This document shows positions 8,850-17,125 of a DNA stretch of 64,000 nucleotides, one piece after another (the stretch's first letter is position 1; each line of letters begins with the position of its first letter). The DNA comes from JAPKZH01 sp964537875 (GTDB taxonomy: Bacteria > Acidobacteriota > Aminicenantia > Aminicenantales > UBA4085), in the NCBI GenBank assembly GCA_964537875.1, contig CAZIDN010000004.1, forward strand, positions 1 through 64,000, read 5' to 3'. The notes under the pieces are model-generated. The model saw only the letters and a program-made list of their open reading frames with translations. It was not told the DNA's origin and did no database searches. The position numbers and the translations under genes were made by a program.

Positions 8850-10100
8850 ATGAGTATGCTCATCAAGAGGTCGATCGCGTGTTTTGTTTCGCTCCTGTTT
8901 TGTCTTTGTGCTGTATTCCCGGCGGCCGGCCAGGACGCCGGTGATAAATCGCTGCAGCTCAAGATCGGCGATCCCCGGTTCAAGGACAAGGTCCTGGATA
9001 TCGCCCCCGAAGCGCTTTATGCCATGGAAACGGGCACCATCATTCCTTTCGCCAAGATGATCCAGGAGATGAAAGGCGGCCAGCTGGTGTATATCGGAGA
9101 GACCCATAACTCTTTGCCCATGCATGACATCCAGTTCAAGATCCTCCAGGCCCTCTCTGAGCAGGACCGGAACATTGCCATCGGCCTGGAAATGTTCCCG
9201 GTGACATTCCAGGATGTCTTGAATAAATGGAGTTTGGGCATCCTTTCCGAAGAGGAATTTATCCGGGAAGGGCAGTGGTATGTCAACTGGAATTTCAATT
9301 TCGGCTTCTACAAGAGGATTTTTGACTTTGCCAAGGTCAACAAGATTCCGATTTATGGACTCAACGCACCGCGGGAGCTCGTCACAAAAATCAGGATGAG
9401 CGGATGGGAGGCCCTGAAGGACGAAGAAAAAGCCATTGTTCCGAAGCCTGAACTGACCCATCCGGAACACAGGCAGCTCATCCGCACGATTTTTGAAAGC
9501 GCCGAGATCCCCCATCAAATGAAGGGCGCCGGGCTGGACATGATGTTCGAGGGGCTTTATCGCTCTCAAACGGCCTGGGATTTCGCCATGGGCTATAACG
9601 CGCTCGAGGCCTTGAAAAAAGAACGAAAGAAGATGATCGTCTTGGCCGGCTCCGGACACCTGATCTATAACCTGGGGATCAACCTCCGGGCGTACGAAAA
9701 AAGCCGCTTGCCCGGCAAAACGGTGATCTCCGTGTTCGTGCCGAAGGGCCAGAAAAACGTCCGGATTTCAAGAAGTCTCGGCGATTATATTTGGGGAATC
9801 CCGGAAGAGGAAAAGCCGGCCTATCCCTCGGTCGGGCTGAGCTTCAAGAAATTCAAAGGCCTGGAGAATCTGGTGATTGACAGCAAGCCGATCGACGGCG
9901 CGGCCAAGGCAGCGGATTTTGAAAAAGGCGATGTCGTCCTGGCCGTGGACGGAAGGCCTTGGGCTGATGTCAATGAGCTGAGGACCTATCTGGCCAAATT
10001 CAAATGGGAGGAAGAGACGAAGTTCAGGATTCTCCGCAGTGGCCAAGAGAAAGATGTCCTGCTCGAACTCAAAGAGTTGCCACCGGAGCCCAAGAAGTAA
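8850..10100 (+). CDS. Secreted ChaN-like (DUF399) protein with C-terminal PDZ domain
   Basis: The 416 aa protein starts with a signal peptide (hydrophobic core at about 9-22, AAGQ cleavage region at about 25-28) and has no lipobox cysteine. Residues of about 60-300 match the ChaN/DUF399 fold: VYIGETHN, GLEMFP and the late GSGHLIYNLG are the conserved blocks. ChaN of Campylobacter binds heme, and the fold is related to Tiki/EreA-type hydrolases. Residues of about 325-410 look like a PDZ domain (KGDVVLAVDGRPW then WEEETKFRILR). The PDZ fusion suggests peptide or partner binding in the periplasm. Heme binding versus hydrolysis is undecided. Confidence 0.82.
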   Translation: MSMLIKRSIACFVSLLFCLCAVFPAAGQDAGDKSLQLKIGDPRFKDKVLDIAPEALYAMETGTIIPFAKMIQEMKGGQLVYIGETHNSLPMHDIQFKILQALSEQDRNIAIGLEMFPVTFQDVLNKWSLGILSEEEFIREGQWYVNWNFNFGFYKRIFDFAKVNKIPIYGLNAPRELVTKIRMSGWEALKDEEKAIVPKPELTHPEHRQLIRTIFESAEIPHQMKGAGLDMMFEGLYRSQTAWDFAMGYNALEALKKERKKMIVLAGSGHLIYNLGINLRAYEKSRLPGKTVISVFVPKGQKNVRISRSLGDYIWGIPEEEKPAYPSVGLSFKKFKGLENLVIDSKPIDGAAKAADFEKGDVVLAVDGRPWADVNELRTYLAKFKWEEETKFRILRSGQEKDVLLELKELPPEPKK

Positions 10101-10104
10101 TATA

Positions 10105-10364
10105 ACAATCTATTTTTTTCAGTGATGTCGAGATAGATCACTTCGACCAGGCTCATCCAGCGCCTTCCCGTCGGCGACGGTCGGTCCTCCACGTTGAAGA
10201 TCTTTTTGATCGCGTCGAGGGTTTTCCCTTCTTTGGCCAGGGCTTTGATCTTTTCCTGCTTTTCTTCGATCGAGGTCATCAGGCCTTCGATGTCTTTTTT
10301 GGAGAGGATTTCGCCGTGGCCGAGGATGAAGGTGTCGGCGTCGAGGCCCGAGATCTCTTCGTAG
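10105..10364 (-). pseudogene. C-terminal remnant of an MBL-fold metallo-hydrolase
   Basis: Read on the minus strand, this stretch encodes DYEEISGLDADTFILGHGEI followed by a lysine-rich helix and a tail near SPTGRRWMSLVEVIY. This is what the last 80 or so residues of a secreted metallo-beta-lactamase-fold hydrolase look like, with the final metal-site GHG. No N-terminal HxHxDH half exists nearby: homology starts directly after the stop of the PHP gene. At the other end the frame runs past the expected C-terminus into the 3' end of the ChaN-PDZ gene. I read it as a fragment left by deletion. Confidence 0.6.
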
Positions 10365-11087
10365 TCAGAGTTTCAAGGTATGCCAGATTCTATCAAAAGT
10401 GACGGCCTTCATAAAGGTCCAACCGATCTGAACTAGGGAAAAGGGAGATGTCCGGATTTCCAGGCGGCCCTCTTTGACAGCCTCGATGATCGAAGGAATA
10501 TCCTTTTTCGCCTCGATCAGGGAATAGGTTTTCCCGATCTGCCAAAGGTTATGGGCATCCGAGTTGGCAACGACCGGCTTGTTGTGGAGCGCCGCCGTGC
10601 GCAGGGCTTTTTTGTTGCGGTTGATCAGGGAATGATAATAGCTCGTGAATTCCAAGGCGTCAAAGTAGGGGAGGAGAGGAAACAGCCTGGCTTGGAGCGA
10701 TCGAGCCAGGAAGAAAAAAGGGTGGGGCGCGATGAACAGGCTCTGATCGGCCCTCAATCGCGGGATCTCAGCCAGGTCGTACCGACGCCTGATGGTTTTG
10801 AAGGCGGGATGGATGATGAGGACATGAGCTCCGGAGGCCATGATTTCCGTGCCGGGAATGAGAAGAATGCCTTGGCGTCCGGCGTAGCTCTCGAGCTTCC
10901 TGTCAAAGGTCAGAGCTGTGTGATTGGTGACCGATAGAACCTCAAAGCCCAGCTCGGCGGCGGTGTCGATGAGCTTGGTGGCGTTATACGGGATATGGTC
11001 GCAAGGATCCTCGGCCGTGTGGATGTGAAGATCGGCCTTCAATTTTTTGACGGATCCAATTTTATTCTCAGGATCAGACCTCATCAT
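10365..11087 (-). CDS. PHP-domain metal-dependent phosphoesterase
   Basis: A 240 aa protein opening with DLHIHTAEDPCDHIPYN, the first PHP metal-binding motif (HxH). NHTAL, PGTEI and IAPHPFF follow as later motifs, and VANSDAHNLWQIG is the final metal site. Free-standing PHP proteins of this size hydrolyse phosphate esters such as nucleotide or amino-acid phosphates; the substrate is unknown. The start is ATG at 11087 or 11084 behind GAGGGG. The gene ends exactly where the metallo-hydrolase remnant begins. Confidence 0.82.
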   Translation of the reverse strand: MMRSDPENKIGSVKKLKADLHIHTAEDPCDHIPYNATKLIDTAAELGFEVLSVTNHTALTFDRKLESYAGRQGILLIPGTEIMASGAHVLIIHPAFKTIRRRYDLAEIPRLRADQSLFIAPHPFFFLARSLQARLFPLLPYFDALEFTSYYHSLINRNKKALRTAALHNKPVVANSDAHNLWQIGKTYSLIEAKKDIPSIIEAVKEGRLEIRTSPFSLVQIGWTFMKAVTFDRIWHTLKL

Positions 11088-11194
11088 TTAGCATCCCCTC
11101 GTCTCTTTGATGGTGACTATTGAAAAACGGCATTTAGCGTTTCTTTAAGGCAAGTGAGATCATCGTTTTGTTGATTGTTGAGGTTTGAACCCAA

Positions 11195-11248
11195 TAAAAA
11201 AATCCCCTTGCCTTTCCCTTTCCATCAGCAGAGAGAGGAAAGGGGATT
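11195..11248 (-). terminator. Rho-independent terminator of the suc operon
   Basis: On the minus strand AATCCCCTTTCC pairs with GGCAAGGGGATT (11 of 12 positions) around a loop of about 22 bases, followed by a run of seven T. It begins 9 bp after the sucD stop, which fits the end of the icd-mdh-fum-sucCD region. Confidence 0.75.
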
Positions 11249-11256
11249 GGCCATGG

Positions 11257-12132
11257 CTATTTCTTTTTTAGGGCTTCTTTGACCTTGAGTCCGATTTCGG
11301 CGGGGCTTTTGGCGACATGGACCCCCGCCGCTTCGAGCGCTTCCATCTTCTCCTTGGCCGTGCCTTTTCCGCCAGAGATGATCGCGCCGGCGTGGCCCAT
11401 CCGACGGCCCGGGGGCGCCGTCTGTCCGGCGATAAAGCCGATGACGGGTTTATTGAATTCTTTCTTGATGTAAGCGGCCGCTTCTTCTTCGGCGGTTCCG
11501 CCGATTTCGCCGATCATAATGACGGCATCCGTGTCTTTGTCAGCCTTGAACAGCTTGAGCAGGTCGATATATTTCATACCGACGATCGGGTCGCCGCCGA
11601 TGCCGATCGCGGTCGACTGGCCGAAGCCGAGCTTGGTGACTTGGTCGACGGCTTCGTAAGTCAGCGTTCCGGAGCGAGAGATGATGCCGATCCGGCCGGG
11701 CGCGTGGATAGGTCCGGGCATGATGCCGATTTTGCATTTCCCCGGAGAGATGACTCCGGGCGTGTTGGGGCCGATGAGCGCGCAGGTTTTACCCCGCAGA
11801 AAGGCTTTGGCCTTGATCATATCAAAGGTGGGGATGCCTTCCGTGATACAGACGATCACTTCGATGCCCGCTTCGGCCGATTCCATAATCGCGTCGGCGG
11901 CAAAGAAGGGTGGAACGAAGATGGCTGCGGCATTGGCGCCGGCCTTCAGCCGGGCTTCGGCCACGGTGTTGAAGACCGGGATTCCCAAATGGGTTGTGCC
12001 GCCCTTGCCCGGGGTCATTCCGGCCACCACCTTGGTGCCGTATTCCACCATTTTTTGGGTGTGGAATGTGCCTTCTCCGCCCGTGATGCCCTGGACAACA
12101 ACTCGTGTTTTTTCATCGATCAGGATGCTCAT
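11257..12132 (-). CDS. sucD: Succinyl-CoA synthetase alpha subunit
   Basis: Substrate-level phosphorylation step of the TCA cycle, as alpha-beta with SucC. It is 291 aa with an N-terminal CoA-binding Rossmann domain (VVQGITGGEGTFH) and a ligase domain. The phosphorylated histidine lies in GHAGAIISGGKGTA, and GPNTPGVI is conserved. It starts 2 bp after the sucC stop, so the two subunits are co-translated, and a strong terminator follows. ADP versus GDP preference cannot be assigned. Confidence 0.96.
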   Translation of the reverse strand: MSILIDEKTRVVVQGITGGEGTFHTQKMVEYGTKVVAGMTPGKGGTTHLGIPVFNTVAEARLKAGANAAAIFVPPFFAADAIMESAEAGIEVIVCITEGIPTFDMIKAKAFLRGKTCALIGPNTPGVISPGKCKIGIMPGPIHAPGRIGIISRSGTLTYEAVDQVTKLGFGQSTAIGIGGDPIVGMKYIDLLKLFKADKDTDAVIMIGEIGGTAEEEAAAYIKKEFNKPVIGFIAGQTAPPGRRMGHAGAIISGGKGTAKEKMEALEAAGVHVAKSPAEIGLKVKEALKKK

Positions 12133-12134
12133 CG

Positions 12135-13310
12135 TCAGCTCCTTTTTGCCTGCTGCTGGGCTAGCGGAACAACCTTTTCCGCGGCTTCCTTCATGGTATC
12201 GGCGGCATAAAAGGCCAGGCCGGATTCCTCGAGGATCTTTTTGCCCGCATCCATATTCGTGCCTTTGAGCCTGACCACCATCGGGACTTTAAGCCCGATC
12301 TCTTTGGCGGCCTTGACGATTCCGCCGGCGACTAGGTCGCATCGGACAATGCCGCCGAAGATGTTGATCAGGGCGGCCTTGACATCCTTGTCGGAGACAA
12401 GGATCTTGAAGGCGTTGGTGACGGCCTCCTCGGAGACACCGCCTCCGACATCCAGGAAGTTGGCCGGCATGCCACCCGAGTATTTGATGATGTCCATGGT
12501 GGCCATGGCCAGCCCGGCGCCGTTGACCATGCAGCCGACATTGCCGTCCAGCTTGATGTAGTTCAGGTTGAATTTGGAGGCCTCGACCTCGAGCGGTTCT
12601 TCTTCGTCCAGGTCGCGCATGGCCTGGATCTCGGGATGGCGGGCGAGCGCGTTATCATCAAAATTCATCTTGGCGTCCAAGGCCAAGACATTTCCCTGTT
12701 TTGTGACGAGCAGAGGGTTGATTTCGGCCAGCGATGCGTCCGTTCCTTCAAACGCTCGATAGAGCCCGGCGATGAATTTGCCGGCCTGTTTGTGGGTTTC
12801 TCCTACGAGCCCCAGTTGGAAAGCCAGCTTTCGGGACTGGAACCCGGCGAATCCCGACGCCGGATTGACATATTCCTTGAATATCAGCTCGGGCTTCTCG
12901 GCGGCGACCTTTTCGATTTCCACCCCGCCTTCGGTTGAAGCCATGATGACGACGGCCTCACGCGCCCTGTCGATAACGATGCCGATATAAAGCTCGCGGG
13001 CGATCTCCAGAGCTTCCTCGACCAGCAGCCTTTTGACGATTTTCCCTTCCGGCCCTGTCTGGTGGGTGACGAGCTTCATCCCGATCATGTCCGTGGCTAG
13101 CTTTTTTGCCTCCTCAGCTCCGTTGGCCAGTTTGATGCCTCCGCCTTTGCCTCTGCCTCCGGCGTGAATCTGGGCTTTCAGGACGACCCTGGGCCCGATT
13201 TTGGCCGCGATTTCGGCGGCTTTTTCGGCCGTCTCAGCGATTTCGCCCTTGGGGATCTGGACGCCATACTTGGCCAGAATCTGTTTAGCTTGGTATTCGT
13301 GGATTTTCAC
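12135..13310 (-). CDS. sucC: Succinyl-CoA synthetase beta subunit
   Basis: Nucleotide-binding subunit of succinyl-CoA synthetase, 391 aa. It opens with KIHEYQAKQIL, carries the ATP-grasp loop HAGGRGKGGGIK, and has the C-terminal ligase region with VGCMVNGAGLAMATMD and INIFGGIVRCD. The start codon is GTG at 13310. A GGAGGT sequence lies rather far upstream (about 14 bp), beyond an A-rich stretch. It sits directly before sucD. Confidence 0.96.
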   Translation of the reverse strand: MKIHEYQAKQILAKYGVQIPKGEIAETAEKAAEIAAKIGPRVVLKAQIHAGGRGKGGGIKLANGAEEAKKLATDMIGMKLVTHQTGPEGKIVKRLLVEEALEIARELYIGIVIDRAREAVVIMASTEGGVEIEKVAAEKPELIFKEYVNPASGFAGFQSRKLAFQLGLVGETHKQAGKFIAGLYRAFEGTDASLAEINPLLVTKQGNVLALDAKMNFDDNALARHPEIQAMRDLDEEEPLEVEASKFNLNYIKLDGNVGCMVNGAGLAMATMDIIKYSGGMPANFLDVGGGVSEEAVTNAFKILVSDKDVKAALINIFGGIVRCDLVAGGIVKAAKEIGLKVPMVVRLKGTNMDAGKKILEESGLAFYAADTMKEAAEKVVPLAQQQAKRS

Positions 13311-13335
13311 TTTTTTTTCTTATACCTCCGTCATG

Positions 13336-13441
13336 TTAATTCCCCCTTAATTGCCTAAGACGGGAGGGGGATTAATAAATTATAAATCTTAATTCTTCAT
13401 TCCTTCTCTTAATTCCCCCTTGATCCCAAAGGGAGCAAGAG
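13336..13441. other. AT-rich intergenic hairpins between sucC and the fumarase gene
   Basis: TTAATTCCCCC (13336-13346) pairs with GGGGGATTAA (13366-13375). A second weak stem, CTCTT at 13406 with AAGAG at 13437, encloses CCCTT/AAGGG. The motif TTAATTCCCCCTT occurs twice, so this looks like a degraded short intergenic repeat. No ORF or promoter was found in the gap 13311-13550. Confidence 0.35.
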
Positions 13442-13502
13442 GAACTAAAAGCTAAAATTGAACTCTATTATCTTGTTTCCTAACTCTGCCCTGATTTTTT
13501 TT

Positions 13503-13544
13503 GAGGGCGGACGAGACCTGCCCAGGCAGATCCTCGCCGCCCTC
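13503..13544. other. Long stem-loop after the fumarase beta gene
   Basis: GAGGGCGG and CCGCCCTC close a stem of about 20 bp with a few mismatches, ending in CTGCC/GGCAG around a two-base centre. It begins 6 bp after the fumarase stop. The only homopolymer run lies on the side that would be A-rich in the minus-strand transcript, so it is probably an mRNA 3'-end protecting or processing hairpin rather than an intrinsic terminator. Confidence 0.45.
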
Positions 13545-13550
13545 AGAGTT

Positions 13551-14105
13551 TTAAGCGATCCGGTACTTCTTTTTTCCCTCTTCGTACAGGTCTCCGCCGT
13601 AGATGTCGTTGATCACGATACAGGGAAAGTCTTTGACCTTGACCCGCCGAATGGCTTCGGGTCCCAGTTCGGGGTAGGCCACGATGTCCGAGCTTTCGAT
13701 ACTTTTGGAAATCAGGGCGCCGGCGCCGCCGACCGAAGCCAGGTAGACGGCTTTGTACTTTATCATGGCCTCTTTGACTTCCTTGCTGCGGGAACCCTTG
13801 CCGATCGATCCTTTGAGGCCCAACGAGTGAAGGACGGGCGCATAGGAATCCATCCTGTAGCTCGTCGTCGGGCCTGCCGAGCCGATGGCTTTGCCGGGCC
13901 GGGCCGGCGTCGGGCCGACATAGTAAATCAGTTGTCCCTTGATATCAATCGGAAGCTCTTTCCCTTCTTTGATCAAATCCACCAGTTTCTTATGGGCAGA
14001 ATCCCGTCCGCAGAGAAGGTAACCAGTGATGTAGATGCGGTCACCGGCCTTCATCTTGGCGATGACGTCGTCCGTGACCGGAGTCGTGATCCTGTGTTCT
14101 GCCAT
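13551..14105 (-). CDS. Class I (Fe-S) fumarate hydratase, beta subunit
   Basis: A 184 aa protein matching the C-terminal/beta subunit of oxygen-sensitive class I fumarases and L-tartrate dehydratase. ITGYLLCGRDSAHKK, GPTPARPGKAIGSAGPTTS and GGAGALISKSI are the hallmark blocks. It works only as a heterodimer with an alpha subunit that carries the 4Fe-4S cluster; no alpha gene is present in this window. Its position between mdh and sucC supports fumarase rather than tartrate dehydratase. Confidence 0.88.
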   Translation of the reverse strand: MAEHRITTPVTDDVIAKMKAGDRIYITGYLLCGRDSAHKKLVDLIKEGKELPIDIKGQLIYYVGPTPARPGKAIGSAGPTTSYRMDSYAPVLHSLGLKGSIGKGSRSKEVKEAMIKYKAVYLASVGGAGALISKSIESSDIVAYPELGPEAIRRVKVKDFPCIVINDIYGGDLYEEGKKKYRIA

Positions 14106-14154
14106 TGTCTCAACCTTTCAAAACGTTTCCGTGTTTTGGCGGCCGGCCGGATGT

Positions 14155-15096
14155 CTACAGCTTTGTCTCTTCGGTCGTTTTTTTAACGGAAGCGATGGTC
14201 TTCTGGAGCAGGGCGTTCTCCTCTTCGGTCAGCTTGATCTCGTAGATTTTTTCAAGACCTTTGGCGGTGATCAAACAGGGCACGCCGATGAAGAGGCCGT
14301 TGATCCCGTATTCACCCTGGCAGAGCGCCGCGCAGGCGATGATGCGCTTCTTGTCTTTGAGATAAGATTCGGCCATTGTGGCCGCGCTCCAAGCCGGGCT
14401 GAAAAAGGCCGAGCCCTTACCGAAGAATTTCACGATTTCCGTGCCCGCTTCGCGTGTCCGAAGGGCCAGCTTGTCGATCTGCTCTTTGGTGGCGATTTCG
14501 GCCAGAGGCACGCCGCCCACCGTGGTCAACCTCGGCAGGGGAACCATATCGGGCCCGTGACCGCCCAGAACCGTGCCGGCCACATCGGCGACCGATACGC
14601 CGAGCTCCATGGCGATGAAGGCGCGCCAACGCGCCGTATCCAACGCACCGGCCATGCCGACGACCTGATGTCTGGGGAAACCGGTCAGCTTGTAGAATGC
14701 GTAGACCATCGCGTCGAGGGGATTGGTCAGGATGATGCAGAACGCCTTGGGCGCATGCTGTTTCACGCCGTTGGCCACGTCTGTGATGATCTTGAGGTTC
14801 ACGGCGAGCAGGTCCTCCCGGGTCATGCCCGCTTCGCGGGGCTTGCCGGCCGTGACGATCACGACGTCTGCGCCTTCGATGTCTTTGTAATTCGACGTGC
14901 CAGTGATATTGGCGTCGTAGTCGCCGTGGGGCGCCATTTCCATCAGGTCGAGGGCCTTGCCTTTGACTGGATTCTCATAAGCAGGAATATCAAGGATAAC
15001 GATGTCTCCCAGCTCTTTCTGGGAGGCGATCATGGCCAGGATCTGTCCGATCTGGCCGCCGCCGATAAGTGCGATCTTCTTTCTCTGAAAACCCAT
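14155..15096 (-). CDS. mdh: Malate dehydrogenase (LDH-like type)
   Basis: NAD-dependent malate/oxaloacetate interconversion, 313 aa. The dinucleotide fold begins KIALIGGGQIGQ. The substrate loop GKPREAGMTRED carries the arginines typical of malate rather than lactate specificity. ILTNPLDAMVY and the catalytic histidine in VLGGHGPDMVPL are present. An AGGAGG site lies directly before the ATG. It is followed by the fumarase beta gene in the same direction, 49 bp away. Confidence 0.95.
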   Translation of the reverse strand: MGFQRKKIALIGGGQIGQILAMIASQKELGDIVILDIPAYENPVKGKALDLMEMAPHGDYDANITGTSNYKDIEGADVVIVTAGKPREAGMTREDLLAVNLKIITDVANGVKQHAPKAFCIILTNPLDAMVYAFYKLTGFPRHQVVGMAGALDTARWRAFIAMELGVSVADVAGTVLGGHGPDMVPLPRLTTVGGVPLAEIATKEQIDKLALRTREAGTEIVKFFGKGSAFFSPAWSAATMAESYLKDKKRIIACAALCQGEYGINGLFIGVPCLITAKGLEKIYEIKLTEEENALLQKTIASVKKTTEETKL

Positions 15097-15278
15097 AAAG
15101 ACCTCCTATTCAAACATATTAAAAATTGTCGGAGCCTCGGGCCCCGTCAATTTTATAACAGCCCTTGAAAACCCGGCGTTATATTTTTATGACCCGTCAT
15201 TCGACTCCGCCGAGCCACGGTCGAAGCCAGAATATAATGGAATTCCTCGAGCGAGTCAAGGCGGCCAGTAGCGGCGAA

Positions 15279-16478
15279 TTATGCTTTAAGGTAAGCGTCC
15301 CACCGACCTTTGAGTTTCGGATCTTGGAGGGTTTCCATCAGGTAATCGGTGAAAGCCGTTCCCGTAGCGCCTGTCGATCTTCCGGTGATCACCAGTTTCT
15401 TCTCGTACTGGCCGCAGATGTCGAGCGCCATCTCCAGGCTTTTGCCTTTTTCCGGGAATCCGATATGGCTAAGAAGCATGGCCGCGGCCCGGATCATGGA
15501 GGCGGGGTCGGCGAATTGGGCGCGTCCTTCTTTGACCATGCGGGGTGCCGAGCCGTGAATGGCTTCGAACATGGCATATTGTTTTCCGATGTTGGCGCTC
15601 CCCGCCGTGCCGACGCCGCCTTGGAACTCGGCGGCTTCGTCCGTCAGGATATCCCCGTAAAGGTTGGGCAGCACCATGACCTGAAAGTCGCGGCGCCGTT
15701 TTTCGTCAACAAGCTTGGCGGTCATGATATCGATATACCAGTCATCGACTTGAATATTCGGGTAATCTTTGGCGATGCGGTAGAAGTTTTCGAGAAAGCG
15801 GCCGTCGGTCGTCTTGACGACGTTGGCCTTCGTTACGCAGGTCACGCGGGTGCGGCCGTTTTTCTTGGCATGCTCAAAGGCCAGCCGGCAGATACGGTCC
15901 GCTCCGGGCGCGCTGATCAACCGGAAGTCTATAGCGATATCTTTGTCAACTTCGATGCCGTAGGGGCCGAGGGCATACAGGTCCTCGGTGTTCTCTCTGA
16001 AGAAGATCCAGTCGATTCCCTGTTTGGGGATCCGGACCGGCCGGACGTTGGCGAAGAGGTCCAATTCCTTCCGAATGGCCACGTTGCAGCTCTCGATGTT
16101 GGGCCAGGGATCGCCTTTCCGCGGAGTCGTCGTGGGGCCCTTGAGAGTGACATGGTATTTTTTGATCTCGGCCAGGACATCGTCCGGGATGGGCTTGTTC
16201 AAGACGGCGCGGTTTTCGATCGTCAAGCCTTCGATGTCATTGATCATGACCTTGCCGTTCTTGATTTCATCTTTGAGCAGAAAGTAGAGAACCCGCTTGG
16301 CTTCCTTGGCGATCACGGGCCCGATGCCGTCTCCGCCCACGAGGCCGATCTTGAGCGGCTTGATTTTCCCGTAGTCGATCCAGTCCGACGCGGATTTGAT
16401 GCGCACCATGCGATTCATCTGATTCTCGAGTATCTTGCCAAAATGCTCTTTGGCTCTCTCGATGGCAGCCTTATCCAT
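15279..16478 (-). CDS. icd: Isocitrate dehydrogenase
   Basis: Oxidative decarboxylation of isocitrate to 2-oxoglutarate, 399 aa, in the beta-decarboxylating dehydrogenase family. Substrate residues appear in ESCNVAIRKELDLFANVRPV, comparable to the SxNxxxRxxLDL motif, and FRENTEDLYALG is conserved. The cofactor region reads GSAPRMVKEG, unlike the classic GTAPKYAG of NADP enzymes, so NAD or NADP use cannot be assigned. A 182 bp gap separates it from mdh. The ribosome site is GAAGGGAGG. Confidence 0.93.
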   Translation of the reverse strand: MDKAAIERAKEHFGKILENQMNRMVRIKSASDWIDYGKIKPLKIGLVGGDGIGPVIAKEAKRVLYFLLKDEIKNGKVMINDIEGLTIENRAVLNKPIPDDVLAEIKKYHVTLKGPTTTPRKGDPWPNIESCNVAIRKELDLFANVRPVRIPKQGIDWIFFRENTEDLYALGPYGIEVDKDIAIDFRLISAPGADRICRLAFEHAKKNGRTRVTCVTKANVVKTTDGRFLENFYRIAKDYPNIQVDDWYIDIMTAKLVDEKRRRDFQVMVLPNLYGDILTDEAAEFQGGVGTAGSANIGKQYAMFEAIHGSAPRMVKEGRAQFADPASMIRAAAMLLSHIGFPEKGKSLEMALDICGQYEKKLVITGRSTGATGTAFTDYLMETLQDPKLKGRWDAYLKA

Positions 16479-16528
16479 ATTTTGTCCTCCCTTCTAAAAA
16501 TTCCATGATCGGAAAAAATTGAAAAGTC

Positions 16529-16557
16529 ATTCTATAATGATTGCCGGGGAAAATCAA
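16529..16557 (-). promoter_or_regulatory. Candidate promoter of icd
   Basis: On the minus strand TTGATT (complement of 16552-16557) lies 17 bp before TAGAAT (complement of 16529-16534). It is about 50 bp upstream of the icd ATG and just outside the repeat-A inverted repeat. Confidence 0.5.
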
Positions 16558-16570
16558 CATGAAGGGAAAG

Positions 16571-16802
16571 CCCCAAATTTGCCGAAGGAAATGCCCGACG
16601 GGTCCTGTCGCGGTTCACCCCCGGCGCCCCTTCGCGGTCTATCTTGTTTATTCTCAGGCAGGAAGCTGAGCGGCACCAAACGCTCGGGTCGGCGGGGGGC
16701 CCCCGAACCACGCCACCCTTCGGGCCAGGGCTCTTTATGTTTATTCAATGGAAAACAAAGCACTTTTGGTTAATGATCTGTCCCTATCGGCAAATTTGGG
16801 GA
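16571..16802. repeat. Perfect 15 bp inverted repeat enclosing repeat A
   Basis: CCCCAAATTTGCCGA at 16571-16585 and its exact reverse complement at 16788-16802 are separated by about 200 bp that contain repeat A copy 2. This makes the whole block a mobile-element-like or cruciform-forming unit. No ORF with coding character lies inside. Confidence 0.75.
16593..16725 (-). repeat. Repeat family A, copy 2
   Basis: A 133 bp block in opposite orientation to the copy at 1-124. It has imperfect inverted ends of its own: GCCCGACGGGT at the left and the reverse complement of GCCCGAAGGGT at the right. An internal CTCAG/CTGAG hairpin is present. It contains no gene. It lies in the 647 bp icd-acnB intergenic region. 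Confidence 0.8.
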
Positions 16803-16889
16803 AAGCCTGGTTTTTTCGTTCAAGGGGGCGCCGTGGAGGATCCTGCGATCGAGATGGCATTGACAACGGGCCATAAAACATTCTATACA

Positions 16890-17088
16890 CTAATACAAAC
16901 GTAATAAATAAAGTGACAATGTCTGGGCGGCGCTTAGGCCGTCCTCAAGCCCCCGTAGCGGAGGGGGGCCCCGTCGGCTTTTCCGACGGGGGGAACCGAC
17001 GGGACTGGTTCCCCGGGGCCCGGGGGCTAGGGGCGGCCGAAGCGCCGCCCGAACGCGGATGTCATTTTAATTATTGCGTTGATATTAG
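16890..17088. repeat. Palindromic element B1 (upstream of acnB)
   Basis: A 199 bp element. The core (about 16950-17025) is nearly identical to those at 20479 and 22880: a CCCCGTCGG...CCGACGGGG hairpin followed by GGAACC...GGTTCC. The outer arms differ completely from the other copies but pair with each other: CTAATA..AACG.AATAA at the left mirrors 17063-17088, and GGGCGGCGCTTAGGCCG mirrors GGGCGGCGCTTCGGCCG. It ends 37 bp before the acnB ATG. No ORF lies within. Confidence 0.8.
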
Positions 17089-17125
17089 GCGAATCATCGC
17101 CATCAGAAATCATGGGGAGAGTGCC

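Noticed and set aside
13503..13544. Intrinsic terminator for the fumarase gene
   Set aside because: The run of T lies on the plus strand before the stem, so the minus-strand transcript would carry A, not U, after the hairpin.
15165..16508. 447-codon plus-strand frame opposite icd
   Set aside because: It mirrors icd exactly and lacks any conserved motif.
16913..17125. Upstream extension of the acnB frame by 71 codons
   Set aside because: It reads through palindromic element B1 and encodes arginine/glycine/proline-rich filler; the ATG at 17126 has a ribosome site and starts the conserved protein.
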